Positions 1 to 9,655 of a stretch of 64,000 nt of DNA are shown one piece after another. This DNA comes from Hahella chejuensis KCTC 2396 (GTDB taxonomy: Bacteria; Pseudomonadota; Gammaproteobacteria; Pseudomonadales; Oleiphilaceae). Position 1 is the first letter of the stretch. The number at the start of each line of letters is the position of its first letter. The stretch spans positions 6,685,001 through 6,749,000 of the forward strand of contig NC_007645.1 of the NCBI RefSeq assembly GCF_000012985.1, read 5' to 3'. The notes beneath the pieces were generated by a model that was not told the DNA's origin, ran no database searches, and saw only the letters and a program-made list of their open reading frames with translations. Made by a program: the position numbers and the translations under genes.

Positions 1-93
1 CCTATGCGACGCGCGCCGCTCCCTTCCGGCGGTACATAAACCAAACCCGAACTTGTCATTTTCCACTTCATGGGACAAGAAAATTTCTCTTCA

Positions 94-112
94 AATGAGA
101 ATTATTTTCATT
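94..112 (+). promoter_or_regulatory. Fur box, siderophore biosynthesis operon
   Basis: The 19 bases aatgagaattattttcatt form a near-palindrome. Read as the 7-1-7 Fur motif (tgataat-n-attatca) at 96-110, 13 of 14 positions match. It sits about 90 bp upstream of the isochorismate synthase gene in an AT-rich stretch, so it very probably gives iron-dependent repression of the whole biosynthetic operon. I cannot separate -35 and -10 boxes with confidence in the AT-rich sequence around it. Confidence 0.8.
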
Positions 113-200
113 TAGATTATATTTTACATTTCTTAACGCGGGGCGGCTCACCGGTTCTGAGGAGCAGCCTGTCTGATAACCAGTCACCTAAGGAGCAGGC

Positions 201-1415
201 ATGAATGACTTGACGTTGCATCTGGAACCACAGGCGGATGATCAAGCGTTTCTCCAATTGCTGAAAAAACATCTGACGGAAACTCCTTTTTTCTTCTCCT
301 CACCCCGGCAAACCCTGATGACCGCCGGCGTTTTCGCCCGCCTGGGCGCTGGAGATCTGAATGAAGCCATCCCCGCCGCCCTGCGCGAGGCCAGGGAACA
401 AGGAATCGAAGATCCCATGGTGGTCGGCGCCGCTCCTTTCCTGCCTGGGGAAGCGCCAATGCTGACGGTTCCTACCCGGTCCTGGCGGCGTCGTGACGTG
501 GTTTCCGGACGCACCGGCGTCATCACCGATTTCGGTTCTTATGAGGCGAAGGAAGTACCATCCGGCGCGGGCTACAAGCAAAGCGTGAACAGTGCGCTGG
601 AACATATCCGCCGCGGCGACATCAGCAAGGTGGTGCTGGCGCGCTCCCTGGAGCTGCGCGCCGACCGTCCTATCGACATCGTGCAGTTACTCACCAATCT
701 GCGCCGCGCCAACCCAAAGGGGTATAACTTCGCCGCCAATCTGGCGGATGCGGCGCATCCCCGACGCTTTCTGGTAGGGGCCAGCCCTGAGTTGCTGGTG
801 TCCCGCAGCGGTATGCGCGTGTTCGCCAATCCGCTGGCGGGTTCTGTGGCGCGCAGCCCGGACCGCAAGGAAGACGCCCGCCGCGCCGGCGCGTTGCTGC
901 AATCGGAAAAAGACCTGCACGAACATGCCGTCGTGATCGACGCCGTCGCCAAAGCGCTGGCGCCGTTCTGTCGCAATCTGGATGTGCCCAGCACGCCTTC
1001 ACTGACGCAAACGCCGACGCTGTGGCACCTGTCCACGGAAATCACCGGCGAGTTGATCGATCCGGCCATTACCTCTTACGCTCTGGCGCAGGCGCTGCAC
1101 CCCACGCCCGCCGTGTGCGGTTATCCCACGGAGCGCGCGCGGGAATTGATTGGTGAACTGGAGCCCTTTAACCGGGGCTTTTTCACAGGCATGGTGGGCT
1201 GGAGCGACGCCTCCGGCGACGGTGAGTGGGCCGTCACCATCCGTTGCGCGGAAGTAGAGGACCGTCTGCTTCGCCTGTACGCCGGCGCCGGCGTGGTGGA
1301 AGGCTCCGATCCGCAGAAGGAGCTGGACGAGACCTCCACCAAGTTAAAAACCATGTTGAACGCCATTGGCCTCGACAGCCATGCGGCTACGCCTGTCCGC
1401 GTGGAGATCGCCTGA
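201..1415 (+). CDS. entC: Isochorismate synthase (siderophore, EntC/DhbC/MxcD type)
   Basis: Chorismate-binding enzyme of 404 residues that converts chorismate to isochorismate, the first committed step to 2,3-dihydroxybenzoate (DHB). The C-terminal half carries the conserved chorismate-enzyme block ([14 protein letters not shown], then GFFTGMVGW) near residues 300-335, and the length is normal for the EntC family. The start is ATG 201, with the ribosome site aaggag at 190-195. It is the first gene of the Fur-box-headed operon, and its stop overlaps the start of the DHB-AMP ligase by one base, so the two are translationally coupled. The siderophore context favours the EntC role over menaquinone MenF. 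Confidence in family and pathway is high. Confidence 0.93.
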   Translation: MNDLTLHLEPQADDQAFLQLLKKHLTETPFFFSSPRQTLMTAGVFARLGAGDLNEAIPAALREAREQGIEDPMVVGAAPFLPGEAPMLTVPTRSWRRRDVVSGRTGVITDFGSYEAKEVPSGAGYKQSVNSALEHIRRGDISKVVLARSLELRADRPIDIVQLLTNLRRANPKGYNFAANLADAAHPRRFLVGASPELLVSRSGMRVFANPLAGSVARSPDRKEDARRAGALLQSEKDLHEHAVVIDAVAKALAPFCRNLDVPSTPSLTQTPTLWHLSTEITGELIDPAITSYALAQALHPTPAVCGYPTERARELIGELEPFNRGFFTGMVGWSDASGDGEWAVTIRCAEVEDRLLRLYAGAGVVEGSDPQKELDETSTKLKTMLNAIGLDSHAATPVRVEIA

Positions 1416-3085
1416 TGTCCGCGAGCATGGAGCAGCCGCAAATCGAACTCACGCCCTGGCCGGAGGCTGAGGCGGAGCTGTATCGCGCCGCCGGCTACTG
1501 GACCGGTGACGTTCTGGGAAGCATCCTGAGCCGCGGCGCTCAGGCGTTCGGCGACCGCACCGCGGTGATCGCCGGCGAGCGTTCCTGGACTTATGGCGAT
1601 CTTAACGCCAGGGCGGATCAGTTGGCATCAGGATTAAATACCCTCGGAATTACTCCGGGTTCCAAGGTCGTGGTGCAACTGCCTAACATCGGCGAATTCA
1701 TCGAAGTGATTTTTGCGCTGTTTCGCCTGGGCGCGGCGCCGATCATGGCCCTGCCCACCCACCGCTACGCCGAGATCAGTTACTTTTGCGAATTCGCCGA
1801 CGCCGTCGCCTATATCGCACCAGCTAAATCCGGCGGATTCGACTATCGCGACATTGGTAAAAAGTTGAAAGACGAAGGACTCGTGCGACAGGTCATCATC
1901 GCCGGCGATGCAGGCGATTTCGTCCCTCTCGACGGCTTATATCAAGCGCCTGGCGCGGCGCCGGAGATAGATCCGTCCGCCATCGCGCTGTTGCAGTTGT
2001 CCGGCGGCACCACCGGCATGTCCAAGCTGATTCCGCGCACCCACGACGACTACCTTTACAGCGTGCGCGCCAGCGCCGAGATTTGCGGTCTGTCGCCGCA
2101 AACAGTGTATCTCGCCGTACTGCCTGCAGCGCACAACTTTCCACTCAGCTCGCCCGGTGTGCTCGGCGTCCTCTATGCGGGAGGAACCGTGGTGCTGTCC
2201 GAATCCGGCGCGCCGGATATCGCGTTTCCGTTGATCGCCCGCCACCGCGTCACCATGACCGCCATGGTGCCGCCGCTGGCGCTGGCCTGGATGACCGCCT
2301 GCGACAATCTGAAGAAATCCGGCGCGCCGCCGGATCTGTCCAGCCTGCAGGTATTGCAGGTGGGCGGCGCCAAGTTTACTGAAGAAGCCGCCCGCCGCGT
2401 CACGCCGGTGCTGGGTTGCAAGCTGCAGCAGGTGTTCGGCATGGCGGAAGGCCTGGTGAACTACACCCGTCTGGATGACGACATCGACACCGTCGTCACC
2501 ACTCAGGGTCGCCCAATATCTCCAGCGGATGAAGTGCGCATCGTGGACGAAGACGACCAGCCAGTGGCGCCCGGCGCAACCGGGCTGTTGCTGACCCGCG
2601 GCCCCTACACCATTCGCGGTTATTTCAAAGCGGCGGAGCATAACGCCAAGTCCTTCACCGCCGATGGTTTCTATCGCACCGGCGATGTGGTGCGCCTGAC
2701 CGACGCCGGTTATCTGGTGGTGGAAGGTCGCGCCAAAGACCAGATCAATCGCGGCGGCGAGAAAGTGGCGGCGGACGAGCTGGAGAATCATCTGCTGGCG
2801 CACCCGCTGGTGCATGACGCTGCGGTAGTGGCGATGCCTGACCCCTACCTGGGCGAGCGCACCTGCGCCTACGTCATTCCGCAGAATCATGCCGCCGCGC
2901 CTGAGCAACGCCCGCGCCCGCAGGATCTGCTCAAATTTCTGCGCGAGCGCGATCTCGCCGTGTTCAAGATTCCGGACCGCATCGAGTTTATCGACGCCTT
3001 CCCCAAGACCCGCCTGGGCAAGGTGGACAAGAAAGCCCTGCGCCAGATGATCGCGGAAAAAATTGCGCCGCCCACCGTGGCTTAA
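1415..3085 (+). CDS. entE: 2,3-Dihydroxybenzoate-AMP ligase
   Basis: Adenylate-forming enzyme (556 residues) that activates DHB as its AMP ester and loads it on the aryl-carrier domain of the next protein. The ATP loop [19 protein letters not shown] (about residue 195) is the EntE/DhbE variant. The adenylation core YRTGDVVRL and the C-terminal catalytic lysine in [13 protein letters not shown] are present. ATG 1415 is chosen because it overlaps the previous stop and begins MSASMEQ. An upstream in-frame extension to 1226 would lie wholly inside entC and is discarded. Neighbours on both sides belong to the same DHB pathway. Confidence 0.93.
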   Translation: MSASMEQPQIELTPWPEAEAELYRAAGYWTGDVLGSILSRGAQAFGDRTAVIAGERSWTYGDLNARADQLASGLNTLGITPGSKVVVQLPNIGEFIEVIFALFRLGAAPIMALPTHRYAEISYFCEFADAVAYIAPAKSGGFDYRDIGKKLKDEGLVRQVIIAGDAGDFVPLDGLYQAPGAAPEIDPSAIALLQLSGGTTGMSKLIPRTHDDYLYSVRASAEICGLSPQTVYLAVLPAAHNFPLSSPGVLGVLYAGGTVVLSESGAPDIAFPLIARHRVTMTAMVPPLALAWMTACDNLKKSGAPPDLSSLQVLQVGGAKFTEEAARRVTPVLGCKLQQVFGMAEGLVNYTRLDDDIDTVVTTQGRPISPADEVRIVDEDDQPVAPGATGLLLTRGPYTIRGYFKAAEHNAKSFTADGFYRTGDVVRLTDAGYLVVEGRAKDQINRGGEKVAADELENHLLAHPLVHDAAVVAMPDPYLGERTCAYVIPQNHAAAPEQRPRPQDLLKFLRERDLAVFKIPDRIEFIDAFPKTRLGKVDKKALRQMIAEKIAPPTVA

Positions 3086-3120
3086 AACAGAACCAGAATT
3101 AGGTTGATAAGGACCCCTTA

Positions 3121-4023
3121 ATGGCTATTCCAAAAATCGCTGACTATTCCCTGGCGAACGCATCCGCCCTACCGACCAATAAAACGGACTGGACCATCGA
3201 TCCGTCGCGGGCGGTGCTGCTGGTGCACGACATGCAGCGTTACTTCGTGAACTTCTACGACCTGGACGGAGAGCCCATGGGCCCGCTGCTCGCCAATATC
3301 CAGGCGCTGAAGGCAGCCTGCAAAAAAGCCGGCGTGCCCGTGGTTTACACCGCCCAGCCAGGCGATCAGACGCCGGAAGACCGCGCGCTGCTGACGGATT
3401 TCTGGGGAACCGGTCTGGCGGCCGATCCCAACCTGACCGATATCGTGGCGGAGCTGGCGCCGGAAGACGACGACATCGAATACGTGAAATGGCGCTACAG
3501 CGCGTTCAAACGCACGCCCCTGCTGGATTACATGCGCGAAAACGGCAAAGACCAGCTCATCATCTGCGGCGTTTACGCTCACATCGGCGTGCTGGCCACC
3601 TCACTGGAAGCCTTCATGCTCGACATCAAGCCTTTCGTGGTGGCGGACGCCGTCGCCGATTTTTCCGAGCAGGAACAGAAAATGGCGTTGAACTACGTGG
3701 CGCAGCGCTGCGGCCATGTGGATGCGCTGGAAGTCGTGCTGAACGCGCTTCAGGGCGCAACGACTCAGTCCGCGCCAGCCGCAGAGCCTTTGAGTCTGGA
3801 AGCCCTGCGTCGCGACGTCGCCGCCATTCTGATGATGAGCCCGGAAGACGTGGACCCGGAAGAGAACCTGATGTACATGGGGCTCGACTCCATTCGCGTC
3901 ATGTCCCTGCTGGAAAACTGGCGCGCCCGCGGCGCCGACATCACTTTCGTCGATCTGGCGGAGTCCCTGACCATCAATGAATGGTGGCGCACCATCGAGC
4001 CGCGCCTGACGACGGAGGCCTGA
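3121..4023 (+). CDS. entB: Isochorismatase / aryl carrier protein
   Basis: Bifunctional 300-residue protein. Residues about 1-210 are an isochorismatase ([15 protein letters not shown], then KWRYSAF and the [11 protein letters not shown] block) that hydrolyses isochorismate to 2,3-dihydro-2,3-dihydroxybenzoate. Residues about 225-300 are an aryl carrier domain with the phosphopantetheine site [10 protein letters not shown], modified serine near residue 257. This is the EntB/MxcF fusion, which presents DHB-thioester to the condensation domain of the NRPS encoded next. The start is ATG 3121, after ataaggacccctta. Only 5 bp separate it from the NRPS start. The carrier needs a phosphopantetheinyl transferase that is not encoded in this window. 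Confidence 0.93.
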   Translation: MAIPKIADYSLANASALPTNKTDWTIDPSRAVLLVHDMQRYFVNFYDLDGEPMGPLLANIQALKAACKKAGVPVVYTAQPGDQTPEDRALLTDFWGTGLAADPNLTDIVAELAPEDDDIEYVKWRYSAFKRTPLLDYMRENGKDQLIICGVYAHIGVLATSLEAFMLDIKPFVVADAVADFSEQEQKMALNYVAQRCGHVDALEVVLNALQGATTQSAPAAEPLSLEALRRDVAAILMMSPEDVDPEENLMYMGLDSIRVMSLLENWRARGADITFVDLAESLTINEWWRTIEPRLTTEA

Positions 4024-4028
4024 GATTG

Positions 4029-7000
4029 ATGACCACTCCGGCAGAGACGTCGCCTAAAGGATTATCCGCCGCGCAGGCCGGGATATGGCTGGGACAACAG
4101 ATCAACCCCGCCAGCCCCATGTATAACGCGGCTGAATTTGTGGAATTACGCGGACCGCTGCAAGTCGAGCTGTTCGAGCGCGCATTGCGGCAGGCGTTGA
4201 TCGAAGCGCCGGCTCTGCACGCCACGTTCCACTCCGGCGCCAGGGAAGCGGCGCAACGTCTGCATGCGCCGGCGTTCACGCTGATCCACAAGGATTACAG
4301 CCACTTCGAAGCGCCGCTGGAGCAGGCGCGCCTGTGGATGTTGAGCGATCTCGCGGCCACGGTGGACTTGTCCCAGGGGCCCCTGTTCACCCAGGCGCTG
4401 ATCAAGCTTGGCGAAGATCACTATTGCTGGCATCAGCGCATTCACCACATCGCTTGCGACGGCTTCGCTTTCGCCCTGTTGTCGCAGCGGGTGGCGGAAA
4501 TCTACAACGCCCTGGCGGCCAACCCGGAAACAGACCCCGCCACGGTGGGACGCGCCTTTGGCGATTACAACAAAGTGCTGGAGGAAGACCTGCGCTATCG
4601 CCAATCGCCAGCGTTCACCAAGGATCGGGATTTCTGGGCGGGCTATCTGGATGGCCAAACGCCGCCCGTCAGCCTCAGCCGCTCCAACGCGCCCATCGCT
4701 GACATGGCGACGCGGGTGGAGCGCAGTCTGCCGGCGACGCTGATCAAACAGTTGCAGGCCGCCGCCAGCACAATCGGCGCAACCTGGTCGGATGCGCTCA
4801 CCGCCGCCACCGCCTACCTGATCCATCGCCGCACCGGCGCGCGGGAGATCACGCTGGGCGCGCCGGTCATGGGACGCATGGGCTCCGCCTCTCTGCGCGT
4901 GCCCGCCATGGTGATGAATATCATTCCTCTGCGTATAAAAGTCAGCGAAGCCGCCAGCTTTAAAGACCTGGTGCAGCTTGCCGCGCAGCAGACCCGTCTG
5001 ACCCGCATGCATCAGCGCTATCGCTATGAACAGTTACGTCGCGATCTCAACCGCGTGGGCGGCGACCAACGCCTGTTCGGTCCGGTGGTGAACATCATGC
5101 CGTTTGACCGCCATGTAGAGTTCCAAGGCTGCGACTCTCGCACTCATAATCTCTGCGCCGGTCCGGTGGAGGACTTGTCCTTCGCCTTCATTCTGAACAA
5201 AGACGGCGGCCTGCGTTTCGATCTGGACGCCAACCCCAATCGCTACGACACGTCGGCGCTGCAACAGATCCAGCAACAGTTGCTGGACCTTTTAGAACAG
5301 GCCGCCGCCCATCTGGAACAGCCGCTGCAAGCGGATCGCGACGCCTTGTCCTGGCTGCAAGGCCCGACTCCCTCCATTTCGCCGCAACCGACGCTGCAAA
5401 CTATTCGCGAGCGTATTCTGGCCACGCCGGACGCCGTCGCCCTGCAGGCCAATGGACGCTGTCTGACTTATGCTGAACTGGGCCAACGCGTCACTTGCCT
5501 CGCCAGTCAACTGCGCCAAGCGGGCGTCAAACCCGGCGACAAAGTCGCGCTGGCGCTACCGCGCAGCGAAGGCGCTATTGTGGCGGCGCTGGCGACCTGG
5601 GCCGCCAAAGCCGCGTTCGTTTTTCTGGACCCGGCCGCGCCTGCAACGCGCAATAGTCTGATTATCGAAGACGCCCGCCCCGCATTAGTGGTGGTGGAGG
5701 AAACCGGTATGGACCTGGGCGAGAACTTACAGGCGCCCACGCTGGCGTTATCCGGGTTAACCCAGACCGCTGACGCCGCCGCACTATGGCCGCAAGACGG
5801 GGCGCAGCAGGGAGCCGCCTATCTGATCTACACCTCCGGCTCCACCGGAACGCCGAAAGGCGTGGTGATTGGACATCAGGCCCTGGCGGAGTTCGTCGCG
5901 GGGGCCATCGACGCTTACGCCGTCACCGCTTCAGATCGCGTGCTGCAGTTTGCGCCGCTGCATTTTGACGCCTGCATCGAAGAGATTTTCGTCACTTTGG
6001 CGCAGGGAGCGCGCCTTATTTTGCGCAATGACGCCATGTTGGAATCCGCTCCGCGCTTTCTGGAGCAATGCCGCCAATGGGGCGTGACACTGCTGGATCT
6101 GCCCACGGCGTACTGGCATGAGTTGGCGTTCGGCTGCGTGACCGCGTCGCTGGCGCTCCCGCCCAGTCTACGCGCCGTCATTATCGGCGGCGAAGCGGTG
6201 TTACCTGAACGAGTAGCGCAATGGCGCGACTGTTTCGGCGACCGCATCGCTCTGTACAACACCTATGGTCCCAGTGAAGCCACCGTGGTCGCCACCAGCG
6301 CGGACCTCAGCGTGGACGCAGGCGCCATCAGCATCGGCCAGCCTCTGGGCGGGCGTTCGATCGCCATTGTGAATCCCCAGGGGGATTTGCTGCCGCGAGG
6401 CGAAGAAGGCGAACTGCTGCTGTTAGGCGGCGGACTTGCCGACGGTTATCTCAATCTGCCGGAAAAAACGGCGGAAAGCTTTATCTCTATCCGCTTTCCC
6501 TGGTCCAGAGAACCCGAGCGCGCCTATCGCAGCGGCGATCGCGCACGCATCAACGCACAAGGGAATGTGGAGTTTCTGGGCCGCCTTGACGATCAGATCA
6601 AAATCAGCGGACACCGCATCGATCCACTGGAGATCGAATCCGCGCTCAGCGCCCTGCCCGGCGTACAGGAAGCCGCCGTCACACTGAGCGTTCAGGGCGA
6701 AGGCGTGAAATGTCTGGTGGCGCACTTGAGCGGCCGCGCCTACAGCATCGCCGAACTGCGCGAGGCGCTGCAGAACCGCTTGCCGACCGCCATGATTCCC
6801 TCCGCGTTGGCGATGCATGAGCACTTGCCCAAGAACGCAGCGGGAAAAGTCGATCGCAAGCAGCTCTGCGCCCTGGATGTCGCCGCCGCAAGCGACGCGC
6901 CTCAGACCGAGGCGACGACGGAACAGCAGATCATTATCGACGTCTGGCGCGAAGTTCTGGGGCAAAGCGCAATCAAACCGGAAGACGATTTCTTCCTGTT

Positions 7001-8369
7001 GGGCGGACAATCCCTGCAGTCCATTCAGGTGGCCAACCGCCTGAGCGCCCGCCTTGGACGGGAAGTCCCGGTCACCCTGATTTTTCAGAGCCCGACTGTC
7101 GCCGCGCTGGCCCAGGCGTTGTTCGCGGCGGATGACGCACAGCCGCAGTCGCGCAATCTGCGTGAACAGATGCTGGCGGACTGCGAGGCTTTCGCACAGT
7201 CGCTGCCTCCCGCCCCTGTGAATGCATTCGACTTGAACGCCGCGCCCAAACAGATACTGCTGACCGGCGCCACGGGATTCGTCGGCGCGCAGTTGCTGCA
7301 TCAATTGCTCAACCAGACCGACGCCGACATTCTCTGCGCCGTGCGCGGCGCTACTGACGCAGAGGCGTTCTATCGCCTGGAGCAGGCCATGTCCGAGCAG
7401 GGACTGCCCTGCACCGGCTTCAAGCGAGTGCGGGTTCTGCTGGCGGATATGGAAAAACCGCGCCTGGGCTTGTCCACGGAAGACTTTGAGCACCTCGCCC
7501 AACACATAGACGCGGTCATTCACAACGCCGCCGTCACCAGCGTCATGCGCGATTACCAGTCCCTGCGCGCCGCCAATACGCTGAGTACTGGCGAATTGTT
7601 GAAGCTGGCGGCGGTGCGGGGCGCTCCCCTGCATCTGGTGTCCACCATCGCTGTGGCGCCGCCGGCGTCAGTCGCCCCCGCCCTGCGGGAGGACTTCACT
7701 CCCGTTCATGATGGGTTGGGCGACGGCTACCAGCAAAGTAAGTGGGCGTCCGAACGCATGGCGGAAATCGCCCGCGACAAAGGCTATCCCGTCAATCTGT
7801 ATCGCCTCGCCCGGGTCACCGGCGCCTCCGATTTTGGCTACATCAACGCCAAAGACCTGGTGTGGAGCATCATCCAGGCGGGAATGCGCAGCGACGCCCT
7901 GCCGGACCTGCCGATCAGCGAGCCCTGGACCCCCGTGGACGCGGTGGCGCAATTCATTGTCGCCGACGCCATGTCCCGCCCCGGCGGCGGCGTGTACAAC
8001 GTCACTCCACCGCAAGACATCAGTCTGGGGCGCATTTTCGATTGGTTGCGGGACTACGGGTTCGATTTCGACACCCTGCCGCTGCCGCAATGGAGCCAGC
8101 GCGTCAAAGAAAGAGGCGCGGAGGAGGATCAGGCGATCCTGGGCTTTTTTGAACAACGCAGTCATGACGCCGGCGCGCCGAGTTTCGAGCCCGGCGGCGT
8201 CGACAACGCCAAATTTCGACAACGTATGGAGGAGCTGGGACTGACGATGCCCGTCATCGATCAGCCCTTGTTCCACCGCTATCTGCAGTACGCCATTGAG
8301 TCGGGCCTGTTGCGCACCGCCAACCGGACCGCTGTGAATAAACACTCTTTTATCTCATCACGAGGATAA
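4029..8369 (+). CDS. mxcG: NRPS C-A-PCP-reductase, myxochelin-synthetase type
   Basis: Single-module synthetase of 1446 residues. In order: condensation domain (about 15-440) with HHIACDG at 139-145; adenylation domain (about 455-940) with YTSGSTGTPKG near 599 and YGPSEATVVAT; peptidyl carrier (about 965-1040) with LLGGQSLQ, serine 995; and a thioester-reductase domain (about 1075-1430) with the NAD(P)H motif TGATGFVG at 1079-1086 and YQQSK at 1234-1238. There is no thioesterase. This is the MxcG architecture: DHB is joined to both amines of lysine and the chain is released reductively as an aldehyde or alcohol. Start ATG 4029 lies 5 bp after the entB stop; the upstream extension overlaps entB and is rejected. 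Confidence 0.9.
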   Translation: MTTPAETSPKGLSAAQAGIWLGQQINPASPMYNAAEFVELRGPLQVELFERALRQALIEAPALHATFHSGAREAAQRLHAPAFTLIHKDYSHFEAPLEQARLWMLSDLAATVDLSQGPLFTQALIKLGEDHYCWHQRIHHIACDGFAFALLSQRVAEIYNALAANPETDPATVGRAFGDYNKVLEEDLRYRQSPAFTKDRDFWAGYLDGQTPPVSLSRSNAPIADMATRVERSLPATLIKQLQAAASTIGATWSDALTAATAYLIHRRTGAREITLGAPVMGRMGSASLRVPAMVMNIIPLRIKVSEAASFKDLVQLAAQQTRLTRMHQRYRYEQLRRDLNRVGGDQRLFGPVVNIMPFDRHVEFQGCDSRTHNLCAGPVEDLSFAFILNKDGGLRFDLDANPNRYDTSALQQIQQQLLDLLEQAAAHLEQPLQADRDALSWLQGPTPSISPQPTLQTIRERILATPDAVALQANGRCLTYAELGQRVTCLASQLRQAGVKPGDKVALALPRSEGAIVAALATWAAKAAFVFLDPAAPATRNSLIIEDARPALVVVEETGMDLGENLQAPTLALSGLTQTADAAALWPQDGAQQGAAYLIYTSGSTGTPKGVVIGHQALAEFVAGAIDAYAVTASDRVLQFAPLHFDACIEEIFVTLAQGARLILRNDAMLESAPRFLEQCRQWGVTLLDLPTAYWHELAFGCVTASLALPPSLRAVIIGGEAVLPERVAQWRDCFGDRIALYNTYGPSEATVVATSADLSVDAGAISIGQPLGGRSIAIVNPQGDLLPRGEEGELLLLGGGLADGYLNLPEKTAESFISIRFPWSREPERAYRSGDRARINAQGNVEFLGRLDDQIKISGHRIDPLEIESALSALPGVQEAAVTLSVQGEGVKCLVAHLSGRAYSIAELREALQNRLPTAMIPSALAMHEHLPKNAAGKVDRKQLCALDVAAASDAPQTEATTEQQIIIDVWREVLGQSAIKPEDDFFLLGGQSLQSIQVANRLSARLGREVPVTLIFQSPTVAALAQALFAADDAQPQSRNLREQMLADCEAFAQSLPPAPVNAFDLNAAPKQILLTGATGFVGAQLLHQLLNQTDADILCAVRGATDAEAFYRLEQAMSEQGLPCTGFKRVRVLLADMEKPRLGLSTEDFEHLAQHIDAVIHNAAVTSVMRDYQSLRAANTLSTGELLKLAAVRGAPLHLVSTIAVAPPASVAPALREDFTPVHDGLGDGYQQSKWASERMAEIARDKGYPVNLYRLARVTGASDFGYINAKDLVWSIIQAGMRSDALPDLPISEPWTPVDAVAQFIVADAMSRPGGGVYNVTPPQDISLGRIFDWLRDYGFDFDTLPLPQWSQRVKERGAEEDQAILGFFEQRSHDAGAPSFEPGGVDNAKFRQRMEELGLTMPVIDQPLFHRYLQYAIESGLLRTANRTAVNKHSFISSRG

Positions 8370-8371
8370 CT

Positions 8372-9655
8372 ATGACATTGCCAGTCACTTCCAACGGGGA
8401 ATCACTGAACCTGACCAAATCCTTCGAGCTCGCCAAAGAGAGCGAGAAACTGGTGGCGGGATTCACCCAGTCCATGATGAAAAAGCCTGAGCAGTTCGCT
8501 CCTGGCCAATTCCCGATCTATATCCAGAGCGGCCAGGGCGCTATCGTCACTGACGTCGACGGCAATGAATACATCGATTTTATCTGCGGACTGGCCGCTA
8601 ACACGCTGGGGCACAATCATCCCACGGTGGTCAGCGCCATCAGTGAAAACCTGTCCAACGGGCTGATTCACTCCCTGCCGACCCCGGTGGAGGTCAAAGC
8701 GGCGCAAACCCTGACCGACATCATTCCCGGCGCGGAAATGGCGCGTTTCTTCAAGACCGGCGCCGACGCCAACTCCGCCGCCGTGCGTCTGGCCCGCCAC
8801 ATCACCGGTAAAGAAGAAATCATCACCGTCGGCTACAACGGCTGGCACGATCAGTACATGTTCGACACACCCGGGGTGCCGGAGGTGATCCGTCAGTACA
8901 CCCACCGTATGCCGCTGTTCACGCCCATGGACGAGCAGCCGGTGCTGGATCTGATCGCCGAGCGCGGCGACAAGCTGGCGGCGGTGTTGCTGTCGGTTCC
9001 TTACAACCGCGTGCTGACCGGCGAGTTCCTGCGCCAGGTGCGCAAGGCCTGTAACGATAAGGGCGTGCTGTTGGTGATGGACGAAGTGGTCACCGGTTTC
9101 CGTCTCGCTCTGGGCGGCGCGCAGGAATACTTCGACGTTTCCGCCGATCTGGTCACCCTGTCGAAAGGCATCGCCGCCGGCATGCCGCTGTCCGCGGTGG
9201 TCGGCTCCGCCAAGCACATGAAGCGCATGGAAGAGCTGCAGGTATCCACTACTTTCGGCGGTGAAATGCTGTCCCTGGAAGTATGCGACGCCGTGTTGAA
9301 TGAGTATCGCCGCTCGGATTTCGTCGGCCGCATCGCTACTTTGGGCGTACGTCTGAAGGAAGGCGTCAACAAGGTCTCCGCTGCGCAGGGAACGCCATTG
9401 CAGGTGGTGGGCTATGATCCTATCCCCATGTTCCTGTTCTCCAAAAACCCGGTCGAGCACGTAAAACTCGCCGAGCCTTTCCTGGCGGAAATGGCGAAGC
9501 GCGGTGTCCTGCTGCGTCGTGAAGTCAATTTTATCTGCGGCGTACATACGGAAGAGCAGATCGACTTCACCATCAACGCGGTGGAAGCCTCTCTGCAAGC
9601 CATGCTGGGCGCAGGCCTGTTCGTTAAGGCGGAAGATGGGGCTGCGGCTCAATGA
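8372..9655 (+). CDS. mxcL: Class III aminotransferase, MxcL-like
   Basis: PLP-dependent aminotransferase (427 residues) of the glutamate-1-semialdehyde aminomutase-like branch. The PLP lysine is in TLSKGIAAGMPLS (K265), preceded by VLLVMDEVVTGFR. It begins 2 bp after the NRPS stop behind cgaggataac, so it is clearly part of the siderophore operon rather than a haem gene. In myxochelin biosynthesis the equivalent enzyme (MxcL) aminates the aldehyde released by the reductase domain, giving the primary amine of myxochelin B. That function is inferred here from family and position. A true hemL role is unlikely in this context. Confidence 0.88.
   Translation: MTLPVTSNGESLNLTKSFELAKESEKLVAGFTQSMMKKPEQFAPGQFPIYIQSGQGAIVTDVDGNEYIDFICGLAANTLGHNHPTVVSAISENLSNGLIHSLPTPVEVKAAQTLTDIIPGAEMARFFKTGADANSAAVRLARHITGKEEIITVGYNGWHDQYMFDTPGVPEVIRQYTHRMPLFTPMDEQPVLDLIAERGDKLAAVLLSVPYNRVLTGEFLRQVRKACNDKGVLLVMDEVVTGFRLALGGAQEYFDVSADLVTLSKGIAAGMPLSAVVGSAKHMKRMEELQVSTTFGGEMLSLEVCDAVLNEYRRSDFVGRIATLGVRLKEGVNKVSAAQGTPLQVVGYDPIPMFLFSKNPVEHVKLAEPFLAEMAKRGVLLRREVNFICGVHTEEQIDFTINAVEASLQAMLGAGLFVKAEDGAAAQ

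Noticed and set aside
1226..1414. N-terminal extension of the DHB-AMP ligase
   Set aside because: It lies entirely inside the isochorismate synthase gene in another frame and adds 63 residues not seen in the family.
6423..7634. 403-residue open frame antisense to the NRPS
   Set aside because: Same codon-position shadow effect; no start signal or domain.
8402..9652. 416-residue open frame antisense to the aminotransferase gene
   Set aside because: High-GC coding DNA gives long antisense frames; composition is His/Gln/Arg-rich without any domain, and the sense gene is certain.
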